A stretch of DNA of 64,000 nucleotides, taken from NCBI RefSeq assembly GCF_019279795.1, contig NC_056725.1, positions 1,074,372,270-1,074,436,269 of the forward strand, written 5' to 3'. Position numbers and translations under genes: made by a program. Source of the DNA: Protopterus annectens (Eukaryota > Chordata > Ceratodontiformes > Protopteridae). Shown piece by piece: positions 51,761 through 62,165 of this stretch (positions within the stretch are counted from its first letter, which is position 1; each line of letters opens with the position of its first letter). The notes below the pieces were generated by a model that was given only the letters and a program-made list of their open reading frames with translations, did not search any database and was not told where the DNA came from.

Positions 51761-52197
51761 TTTGCATAAACATTTCTTATTATGCTCTCCAATGTCGAAA
51801 TTGCTAACTGTAGCTAAGCAATGGGCACACCCGTGCAAACACGTGCAAATACGGGCAGCTATATCGGGAATTATAAAAAAAAATTTTAAAGTTTACATTT
51901 TACAATTACTAAGGGGTTTAGTATGTGGCGATGTGTAGTGTTTGCTATGTGTACATTTCAGCGGACTCGCTCATTGCACTTGTCATTTTCACATTTATAT
52001 GGTTGCAGGGGCATGTATATTTGCACTGCTCGGCAGTCCGACATGCCCCCTGCAGTCTTACATGCTCCGTGTTAGCCTTCCAGTTGAGTCAGCGTGCCCT
52101 CATGCATATGCATGACGCGCTGATGTCATACTCTTACACGGCCATTTCCTTGTATGACTTATTTAGTCTTACACAGAGAATTAGTGAATCCCCCCCA

Positions 52198-53388
52198 TTA
52201 TCTGTCTCAACCACGATTGCATCAAAGCTCTGAGACACACCGATATCACAACCTGCAGTAATTTTATACCACCAAACCCTTACTTTTGGCCAATATTTCA
52301 ACTCTAGTAAGCCAAACAGAATAATGAAGTATATGTGGTGAAGGACTATGAGATTATCTATCCTGTAAATAATAATACTTACAAAATAAAATGGACTCAT
52401 TGATAACATGGAGAAAGTGTGAACATTATTTCCTATACTTAATTTATAATAAAATACCTCAAGAAAAGCATAAAACAAGTAAATAAATAAAACAATGTTG
52501 TTTCGTTTAACCATTTATGACTTTTGTATTCTCTGTGGTATAGATGGATGGATAAAACCGAAAAGAATCATGTGACCTGGGTGCATATCTCTCAGCTGTA
52601 CAGATTTTTGCATTGTCCAGATTTCTGCCTCATATTTTTGGTACATTTTTCATAAAATTGTGCTTTTCTAGCAAACTATAGGCAAATTATTGATGATTTA
52701 AGTCAGAAAATAATGACAGACATTTGGGTTTCAGACTTCATATCCTTCAGAAAATTCCTGCTAATGCAAAACTTGTTATTCTAAGATCTAAGCTTATAAC
52801 AGCAATATTTAAAAATTGTCCCTATTTTTGGGCCTTTGCCCCCCATTTTGTATGTCTTTGTCCAGATTTCTTGCTCTAGGAGGTTGAGAGGTATGACTGG
52901 GTGATGGATATGATGATTATGGATGGGAAAAAAATGAATAAGCATTTCTCAGACTGCATCACTCAGGAAGAGTATGTAGGTATCTTGGAGTGTGTCTGCT
53001 ACCAGAGCTCCCTAGAGAGACTGGGAAGAGGCATTAGTTCTTCTAGGTGCCAGACATCTGAGAAGTACATTACTTTGAAGGCTGGGCCACCTATCAAGCA
53101 TCATCTATTATGCAAGGGGTTGGATTTAGCATTTCAGCTTATTGTAGCATGACCATCCTGTTCTGCTCCCATCACTGCCTTGGAATTTTTTTTTTATCTC
53201 CACCATTCCTGGCAGATGGCAAAATTTAGGAATTGATTACTATACCAGACATAGTGGTAAAGGAGATAGAGCAGGAGTAGTGTGTAACAGCAGATGGACC
53301 AGGTGCACAGCTGCCTTATTTCCAGATCTGTTGATTTATATAGTCAGTCTGAAAAGGCAGTGCATTCAGAACAGCATGATACAATCTA

Positions 53389-53394
<6 letters not shown>
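52198..53394. other. Unassigned DNA right of element 2
   Basis: AT-rich, with no gene or repeat family that I can support. Confidence 0.4.
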
Positions 53395-53710
<316 letters not shown>

Positions 53711-54742
53711 ACTTCTGTATATATTTATGTACATATTATATGTAGATAGCTATACAGCTAGGTAGATGCACAGCTTTATGTAGACTTCCAATTTAACTAA
53801 TACAAGGCTTTGCTTATGTAATTTGCTTAGCATGTTTTTACATTAACTACCTAATCCAAGCTTCATACAACTTCTAATCAACAATGTGAAGTATAAAATT
53901 ATAAATAAAAGAGAGAAAAATGAAATTCACTCTTTGCATTTCAACTTATTAAACATAAATGGGTATTTTTAGTACAAGGGGTTTATACTAAATCAAGTTA
54001 TTTCATAATTGGATAGCTGTATTAATTATACAGAGTGAATGACCATCCATTATACAGCATATGGCTTTACTAAGGTAGGCCATATGCTCCATGACAGTTT
54101 GTGTTCAGGAAAAAAATGTTGCAGAATCAAAAAAGATCATGGCCCCAGCAACAATGCTTAATTACAACCAACTGCATGCCGCTCTACAAGCTTTGATACT
54201 GAATATCACTCTGGCAGTTTTTGGCAGCTTCCTTCAAGGCAAAGCACCTTTTAATTGGCTTGTACACAGCATTCAAAAATGTAATAATGACTTTATGCTA
54301 CAGGATATGTTCTGCATAAGTGAACATTTTCTAAGCTTCTTGTATGCTGTTTACTGATGTAATCTCTGCCTAAAATAAGACCTGAAAGCATGAAACAGCA
54401 GCAATCTAGATTTAAGAAATGAAAAGTCAGATTCTTTGCGGTATAAACAAAATTTTACATAAGAATGGTGGATTCAGACTACGCTATTTATTGGTAAATA
54501 ACATTTTAATCATATAAGGAAACAAGATTAATACATGAATTTCTGCTATCGTACATTCAGTAATCCTAACATTTTCTTTATTTTAATGTGTACTATCCCT
54601 TTATTTATATGTCTTTCTTATACAGTTAAATTGTTTCTTAACTTTAGCTCACAGCAGTCTCAGTATATAGTGTTCATCTCCACTAACAGTCACGTGATAT
54701 ATCAAGTATTATACAATGACCCCCCCCATTAATATTCCAAAA
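53711..54742. other. Unassigned AT-rich DNA
   Basis: No gene supported. A CCCCCCCATTA word at 54,720 resembles the base run at the right terminus of element 2 (52,191) but lacks the GTGAAT part. Confidence 0.4.
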
Positions 54743-55352
54743 CGTGCATGCTGATTGATCAGCGTGCACATTGTAAATCAGACTTATACTAATGGAAAAA
54801 GGTCCGGTCGCCCGGACTTTTTCCATTAGTATGTCTTTTTTTTGTTGTTGGACAGCAACAGATAACGGAAGAGTGCCGTTGCTGTTATCTCGCTATGTTA
54901 AACGAGTTTAACATAGTGAGATATCTTTAAAAAAAAAGCAACAGAGATCTTCCTTTCTCCATTGCTTTTTTTAAAGCTGTCTTGCTATGTTGACATAGCG
55001 AGACATGTTTTTAAAAGCAATGGAGATCTTCCTTTCTCCATTGCTTCCACACACAGTTCTGATGTACTACGTAACCATACGCATGCACAGTACATCAGAA
55101 CTGCCACAGAATACTGGACAGCTACAGAAGGGCAGCAAGGAGGCATAATACAATGCGATTATTTAAGAAAAGTAAGTATTTTTTTCTTAAATAATGTCAG
55201 TGTATAATAGCAATAACCCACTTCTGGGTGCGCGTAATGTTGGATTTACCCACAGTTGTCTTTATTTGGCAACTCGGGCTTCGCCCTCTTGACCAAACCA
55301 CACCAACTGTGGATGAATCCAGCATTACTCACACCCAGGCATGGGTTATTGT
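54743..55352. mobile_element. Compound foldback element: about nine consecutive hairpins
   Basis: Adjacent inverted repeats cover almost the whole stretch. They lie at 54,743-54,770; 54,781-54,835 (arms of about 24 bp around CCGG); about 54,851-54,890 (weak); 54,888-54,923 (ATCTCGCTATGTTAAA and its partner); and 54,931-54,973 (AGCAA..TTGCT). The run continues at 54,979-55,006 (GCTATGT..ACATAGC); 55,015-55,046 (AAGCAATGGAGA and its partner); 55,055-55,103 (CAGTTCTGATGTACT and its partner); 55,158-55,196 (TTATTTAAGAAAA and its partner); and 55,210-55,352 (arms of about 48 bp with TAATGYTGGATT). The arms 54,931-54,973 and 55,015-55,046 are related to each other, as are 54,888 and 54,979, so one unit has been duplicated. 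No coding capacity. Likely nested MITE/foldback insertions. Confidence 0.8.
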
Positions 55353-57599
55353 TTAAGTGTATCATGTCCTGTTTAGCTTTGTTTATACCATCTTAGTACA
55401 TTCTGTTCTCCAAACAATCAAATTCTGTATTTTATTTTAAATAAGGATGGCAGACATTATATGCTTATTCCCAAACAGTGCAATTAATTAACAATGACTA
55501 CAGAAGTCCATCTCACTAGACAAGAAAATAAACAAGAGAAACATAAGCGCACAATATGATATCAAAGAAATGGGAAGGGACAAAGAGGATAACAAAAATA
55601 AATAAATAAAATAAAAAGATAAAAAGAAGGTAAAAGGACAACAGGCAGAAAACTGGTGATACCCCTTAGTTTCTTGGATTTTTGAAAATGATTATTGACA
55701 GAGAGTGTTGCAGGCCATGAGCATGGTAACCATACAGAGTTGTAGAAAGTGAATGTCCTGCATAATTCAAGGTGACATTGTGCAGCTGGAGAATGAGTAA
55801 GGGAGAAAGGAAGTGGAAGGGGTAAATTGTTAAATATATGTAAAGTACTAAAATATTCATGAGTCAACAAAAAATAGATTAGAATGTAAATAGAAAGCTA
55901 TAAAGTAATTTGTCGAGATTGCTTGCACTGCTCATGTATTTTTGTTAGTGTCATCATAAATCACCTACTTGTGTTATATTAAGCAGTTTTGGTTTAAAAT
56001 GCTTTGTTAATTTTCTGAAGGTGAAGTTTATGTTTAAATCTTTGAAATGCATTACTACTTTAACCCAAATAAGACTAGTGAATGTAAATAACAGTGACAA
56101 TTAGGATACAGTTTGCATTACTAAATCTGTTATTATTTATAATAGGCAGTCTGTCATATCTAGGACCCAGCTTGGCATGAGACAAGCATGTTCCATCCTC
56201 AGAAACTTTAATATGTAGGCATACTACTTTGCTGCTTCTTTCTAAATAGACTGAGCCTAAGCAATACTTTCCTTTTCATACTTTGACTATAGTGGTTTTA
56301 AAACAGACTTGTTTGATGTCATTCTTTCTACTTAGTACTTCTGCACCACCTAAATTAAAAGTTCTATAAATGCATATTTTGTTTCCCTTGCATATTGCAA
56401 ATCGGATTACTTTAAAATTCTCTATATTTATCTCTGGAGTAAATCAATGAGGTATATCACAATCTCTCTTCATTTCAGGAAAACAATATTAAAAACATGT
56501 ACAATAGTATTTAAATAAGCAACATTTTCCAGGTTTTACACTGTTATACCCTACAAGTTGTACTATTAATCATGCAGTATAAAGTCTATGAGTTCAGACT
56601 TACAGAAATCAACTCCCCAATGCTAAATTATCTGATTACCAGTCTCTGAAGAAATCATTGTTGTAGCAGTTTCTATTTGCTAACTAGCAGTAATTCATTT
56701 TCTTTCTCCATGACTGTGCAACCTTAGGGTTAGTAAATATAAACCAAGGGTTGAGCAGCATAAAGCCCTCCACATGGAAAGTGCAAGAGGCTTACCTTTT
56801 CAAAAATACTCAGAATACACCTTTTTGTAGACATCATTCAGCTTTATGCATCAACCAGCTTACTTTGCCTAATTAAAACTTTCTGGACTAAAGACTCAAC
56901 AAGTAATAGATGACAATTTCATCCTAATCTGCAACACAGTGCACTGCAAAACACTTACTGCAAAACAGAAATGCTTTCAAGTTAAAAATGCATGAAAATA
57001 TATACCATGAAATGTGTGTAAACGTGAAATCAGTTGACAGATATTGTATGTGTGAGTTGAGGCCATAGAAGGCAATGTATCTGCGCAACAGATTTTGCAT
57101 GGTTTACTGCAGTTTATACTACATTATACGGATAATGAATTATAGTCCATTTGTTCAATATTTACATTGTATCCTATCACTTTTTTTGTAGTTCACAAAT
57201 ACAAAATGTCTTCCAGTAGACATCGGAACATTTTTTATTCATTTCAGGCATAAATAACCTCAGACTCAATCATGTTAAGTTGTCACTCACTTACAATCTT
57301 TCAAAAAATTGTCAAAGGCCATTTAGTCTCTCACAAAGCAACTTCTGCACATTAAGGCTGGCATTTATAGTCACTTGTGCAAATGCAATAGAGGTATTTC
57401 TGATGCTTATAAATGAATGTAGCAAAGGCGAGATTCATAGAGGCCATTTATGTTAATGCAAAGACCTTAAATATAAGGAGATGCAAATGAGAAAGGTTGC
57501 AAAGTGTAGTATGTTAGAGGCAGTTTTGCAGTTCATAGTCTGACATCTGCATGGTACACACATCCCTTGTACAATTCTGAAATTCCCCTTTGATACTGG
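55353..57599. other. Unassigned AT-rich DNA
   Basis: No gene, RNA or repeat family supported over about 2.2 kb. Confidence 0.4.
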
Positions 57600-57930
57600 A
57601 TTTGCAATCAGTGAACTTGCCCCCAACCACCCCTTCAGCAGTTTGCCAAATATGCAGAAGCACTTCCCTGACTCAAAAATAAATTATTTCCCCCAACAAA
57701 CCCTTCATTCGTTTGTGTTAAGTATGCGCAGGTACTAAAATAACACAATAAATTATTTTACTCAGTGATCACTTTAGCAGTCTGACCATGTATTCACAAA
57801 CACTTTCCTGACAAAAGATGAATTATTTCCCCAAGCAACCCCTTCAGTAACATGCACAAGCACTGAAATGAAACATTCACTCAAGTGACCCCTTCAGTAA
57901 AAATGTCCAGGTATGCAGAAGCACCACCTA
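57600..57930. repeat. Degenerate 50-75-bp minisatellite
   Basis: The block CCCCTTCAGYAG, followed by ATGCAGAAGCAC and AAATTATTTCCCC, recurs in order near 57,630, 57,703, 57,770, 57,838 and 57,887 with many differences. Confidence 0.7.
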
Positions 57931-58830
57931 ATCTCTCCTCGTATCTCCATATTTTTCCTGAAACGTGCTGCTTACTGGTATAATTTCAGGGCTATTTACA
58001 CACTTTTTAAACAAATGAGCTCATTATAGATTCATTTCTGTGAATTTAACTCATACGTAAACATGTAAAGTCCTTTAATAGCTAGTAGGTGTCCCCTATT
58101 GCGTATGCATTAAGCATATTACAGTTTTGTGATAGGAAGGCATATTCATAACAAGTCGTCTACATTTCAGTTTTTATCCTGAAAGCCTAAGATTTGCATA
58201 ACCATGTGGTATCTTTCTTCACAGATAACCACTACAAAAGTGGGAATCCCTTAACTATGAATACCTCCCTAAGTTTTTTACGTAGAAGAGATCAGAACGT
58301 TTTGATTAGGATCACCATGTCTGTTATATAGTTATTTATCAGGCACAAGAAAATATATAATAAAATAGCATGAAGTTCTATGACCTGCAACTGCAGCTTA
58401 ACTAAACCAAATGCTGGTTTCAAGCATTATAATGTACAGTCAGACATTGGCTTACTGAATGCCATTTTTAGTAGTGAATGATTGAATAGCAATTGATGTA
58501 AAGTTTCAGAGCATGTATTTCTATGGAGGCTCCCATGTACACCTTACATACACTGTGCTCCACCCTCCCTATCAGGTCTGATGAAGCTGATCTCAGAGAA
58601 AAATATATTTTTCTACTATCTACAACCTTGTGCAAAGAACTTGCAATTTAACTGAGTTTTAATTTTGGGATAATGGATCACAGACTTACATTACTCTGCC
58701 ACATGCCAGCCTTCTTAGTTCTACAAGCAGCAGGAAATGCTCTCTTCCTTTAGGGAAATTGGTTATTGAATATTACCTTCAGTGTCAAATTACCATTCTA
58801 ACTGCTCTCTTGCTGTCATTATTATCCATT
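57931..58830. other. Unassigned DNA left of the RTE element
   Basis: No gene or repeat recognised. Confidence 0.4.
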
Positions 58831-58834
58831 TTAT

Positions 58835-61800
58835 TTATTTCAGCCACTGGGGATGCACAAGCCAGGGCATTTCTTTGTGCCGGTCCCAAGCCCAGATAAA
58901 TTGGGAGGGTTGCGTCAGGAAGGGCATCCGGAATAAAAATTCTGCCAAAACACTTATGGCGCAAAAATTTCATATTTCCATACCGGATCGGTCGAGGCTC
59001 GGGTTAACAATGACCGCCACCAGTACTGTTAGCCAACAGGGTGCTGGGGGAAATTGGGCTACTGTTGGCCGAAGGAGAAGAGGAGGGCGAAGGCATGCCC
59101 GAAGGCAGGAAGAGAGGAGGAAGGTTAGGAGTGTAGCAGTGAGGGTAGGAACTTTGAATGTTGGCAGTATGACTGGTATAGGAAGAGAGCTAGCTGATAT
59201 GATGGAGAGAAATAAGGTTGATATATTTTGCGTGCAAGAGACCAGATGGAAGGGACGTAAGGCCAAGTGTTTAGGAAACGGGTTCAAATTGTTCTATCAT
59301 GGTGTGGATGGCAGGAGAAATGGGGTAGGGGTTATACTAAAAGAACAATATGCCAAGAGTGTTTTAGACATGAATAGAGTGCCTGACAGAGTGATGTTTA
59401 TGAAGCTCAAAATTAATGATGTAATGATGAATGTTGTTAGTGCATATGCTCCACAAGTTGGGTGTGCGATGGATGAGAAAGAGAAATTTTGGAGTTATTT
59501 GGATGAAGTTTTGGTGAGTGTACCCAAGGGTGAGAGACTAGTGATTGGAGCGGACTTTAATGGGCATGTTGGTGAAGTGAACAGAGGGGAATGAGGAAGT
59601 GATGGGTAGGTATGGTGTTAAGGAGAGGAATGCAGAAGGTCAGATGATTGTGGATTTTGCAAAAAGGATGGACATGGCTGTGGTGAATACGTAGTTTAAG
59701 AAGAGGGAGGAGCATAGGGTGATGTACAAGAGTGGAGGAAGATGCACACAGGTGGATTATATCCTATGTAGGAGGGCCAGTCTGAAGGAGATTGGAGACT
59801 GTAAAGTGGTGGCAGGGGAAAGTGTAGTTAAGCAGCATAGAATGGTGGTCTGTAGGATGAAGTTGGTGATCAAGAAGAGGAGGAGGAGTGTGAAAGCAGT
59901 GCCAAGGATTAAATGGTGGAAGTTAAAAAAGGGTGATTGTGAAGTGGAGTTTAGGGAAGAGTTAAGACAGGTAATGTGAGGCAGTGGAGATTTACCGAAT
60001 AGCTTGGTAACTACAGCAGAACTAGTAAGGGAGACTGCTAGAAAGGTCCTTGGTGTGACATCTGGACAGAGGAAGGAGGACAAGGAGACCTGGTGGTGCA
60101 ATGAGGAAGTACAGGAGAGTATGCAGAGGAAGAGGCTGGTGAAGAAGAAGTGGGAATGTCAAAGAGATGAAGAATGTAGACATGAGTATAAGGAGATGAG
60201 GCGCATGGCAAAGAGAAAGGTGGCGAAAGCTAAGAATAAGGCATATGGAGAGTTGTATGAGAGACTGGACACTAAAGAGGGAGAAAAGGACCTGTACAGA
60301 TTGGCTAGACAGAGGGACAGAGCTGGGAAAGATTTGCAGCAAGTAAGGGTGATAAAGGATAGTGAGGGAAAGGTACTCACACGAGAGGAGAGTGTGTTGA
60401 GTAGATGGAAAGAGTATTTTGAGAGGCTGATGAATGAAGAGAATGAGAGCGAGAGAAGGTTGGATGATGGGGGGATAGTGAATCAGGAAGTGAAACAGAT
60501 TAGCAAGGAGGAAGTAAGGACAGCTAGGAAGAGGATGAAGAAGGGAAAGGCTGTTGGCCCAGATGACATACCAATGGAAGCATGGAGGTGCTTAGGAGAA
60601 ATGGCAGTGGAATTTTTAACTAGATTGTTTAATGAAATTTTGGAAAGTCAGAGGATGCCTGAGGAGTGGAGAAAAAGTGTTTTGGTACCTATCTTTAAGA
60701 ATAAGGGTGATGTGCAGAGCTGCAGTAACTACAGAGGGTTACAAATGATCAGTCACAGCTTGAAGTTATGGGAAAGAGTAGTAGAAGCTAGGTTAAGAAG
60801 GGAGGTGATGATTAGTGATCAGCAGTATGGTTTCATGCCAGGAAAGAGCACTATAGATGCAATGTTTGCTCTGAGAGTGTTAATGGAGAAATACAGAGAA
60901 GGTCAGAAGGAGTTGCATTGTGTCTTTGTAGACTTGGAGAAAGCATATGACAGGGTGCCAAGAGAAGAGTTGTGGTATTGTATGAGGAAGTTGGGAGTGG
61001 CAGAGAAGTATGTAAGAGTGGTACAGGATATATACGAGGGCAGTGTGACAGTGATAAGGACTGCAGTGGAAGTGACAGATCTGTTTAAGGTGGAGGTGGG
61101 ATTACATCAAGGATCAGCTCTGAGTCCTTTCTTATTTGCAGTGGTGATAGACAGGTTGACAGATGAGATCAGACAGGAGGCCCCGTGGACTATGATGTTT
61201 GCAGATGACATTGTGATCTGTAGTGAGAGTAGGAATGAGGTTGAAGAGACACTGGAGAGGTGGAGATATGCTCTAGAGAGCAGAGGAATGAAGGTCAGCA
61301 GGGCTAAGACAGAATATATGTGTGTAAATGAGAGGGAGGGTAGAGGAATGGTGAGGATGCAGGGAGTAGAGTTGGTAAAGGTGGACGAGTTTAAGTACTT
61401 GGGATCAACAGTTCAGAGTAATGGTGAATGTGGAAGAGAGGTGAAGAAGAGAGTACAGGCAGGGTGGAATGGGTGGAGAAAAGTGTCAGGAGTGATTTGT
61501 GACAGACGGGTACCAGTAAGAGTGAAAGGGAAGGTCTACAAGAGGGTAGTGAGACCAGCTATGTTATATGGGTTGGAGACAGTGGCATTGACAAAAAGGC
61601 AGGAGTCAGAGCTGGATGTGGCAGAGTTAAAGATGTTAAGATTTGCACTTGGTGTGACAATGATGGATATGATTAGGAATCAGTATATTAGAGGGTCAGC
61701 TCATGTTGGACAGTTTGGAGACAAAGCAAGAGAGACTAGATTGCGTTGGTTTGGACATGTGCTGAGGAGGGATGATGGGTATATTGGAAAAAGATGCTAA

Positions 61801-61984
61801 GGATGGCACTGCCAGGTAAGAGGAAAATAGGAAGGCCTAAGATAAGGTTTATGGACGTGGTGAGAGAGGACATGCAGGCGGTTGGTGTGACAGAGCAAGA
61901 TGCAGAGGACAGGAAGAAATGGAGAGAGATGATCCGCTGTGGCGAGCTCTAACAGGAAAAGCCGAAAGATGATGATGATGATGT
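58835..61984 (+). mobile_element. RTE/BovB-like LINE, nearly complete
   Basis: The 5' region carries GGATGCACAAGCCAGGGC and GGGTTGCGTCAGGAAGGGC, followed by the single long ORF and a 3' end of GAAAAGCCGAAAG plus (ATG)n at 61,967-61,984. A short microsatellite tail instead of poly(A) is characteristic of the RTE clade. Length is about 3.15 kb, as usual for these elements. The lesions are described under the ORF. Confidence 0.9.
59010..61952 (+). pseudogene. RTE/BovB-like endonuclease-reverse transcriptase ORF, mutated
   Basis: Start ATG at 59,010 (MTATSTVSQQGAGG). The apurinic-type endonuclease runs to about 59,950: VGTLNVGSMTGIGRELAD, CVQETRWKGRKAKC, VVSAYAPQVGC, VIGADFNGHVGE. The RT occupies about 60,500-61,500, with KAVGPDDIPMEAWRCLGE, VFVDLEKAYDRVPREELW, VGLHQGSALSPFLFAVVI and the catalytic FADD in MMFADDIVICSE at about 61,195. 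A C-terminal region with LRWFGHVLRRDDGYIGK follows. I see four lesions: an extra G near 59,588, a TAG near 59,692, a TGA at 59,977 and a one-base shift near 61,790. The ancestral stop is about 61,950. Frames between these lesions are otherwise clean, so the copy is fairly young. It cannot encode a full product. Confidence 0.92.
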
Positions 61985-62165
61985 TTAATGGGAAAGTCCA
62001 CTGTGCCTAAAATAACCCATTTTCAGTGGATGCCTGTGAAGAAAAGCTCCGACAAGAACATAGATAGAGAAAATAAAAACATTAATTGGTACAAAAGTAG
62101 AGACAGTGTTACCAGTAGTGATTAGAGTAATATTTACAGAATATATACATAAAAGAAGTATTTTG
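61985..62165 (-). mobile_element. L2-type LINE 3' end fragment abutting the RTE tail
   Basis: The minus strand shows GGAGCTTTTCTTCACAGGC, CCACTGAAAATGGG and the GTGGACTTTCCC block, without the (AAAT)n tail. Similarity to the 3' UTR at 22,166-22,290 continues to about 62,165. The RTE probably inserted at or into this older fragment. Confidence 0.7.

Larger units (their letters stand above)
30402..52197. mobile_element. Candidate 21.8-kb composite PIF/Harbinger element 2
   Basis: The left end at 30,402 reads GGGCCAGATTCACGAAGG. The right end, read on the minus strand from 52,197, gives GGGGGGGATTCACTAATTC. Both are followed by GTGTAAGACT and, further in, by ACACGGAG and TGCCGAGC blocks, so the inverted similarity extends past 100 bp in patches. 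Each end is flanked by ATT, compatible with a 3-bp target duplication, though Harbinger usually duplicates TWA. Inside are a transposase pseudogene pointing inward from the left end, a SANT/trihelix gene pointing inward from the right end, and a Myb-like gene between them. Several LINEs, SINEs and tandem repeats also lie inside. That the two ends belong to one insertion is inferred; two overlapping elements of the same family would look similar. Confidence 0.5.
51067..52197. other. Right subterminal region and terminus of element 2
   Basis: Holds SINE S2 (51,261-51,530), another tRNA-like unit (51,685-51,760), and the terminus. Read on the minus strand from 52,197 it shows GGATTCACTAATTC, TGTGTAAGACT, CCGTGTAAGAG, ACACGGAGC and GGACTGCCGAGC. 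The sequence ATT follows the terminus. Confidence 0.5.

Noticed and set aside
54091-54357. 88-residue plus-strand open frame
   Set aside because: No recognisable domain, no splice or context support; length is within chance expectation.
55562-55870. 102-residue minus-strand frame
   Set aside because: Low-complexity AT/GA-rich DNA translated; no family resemblance.
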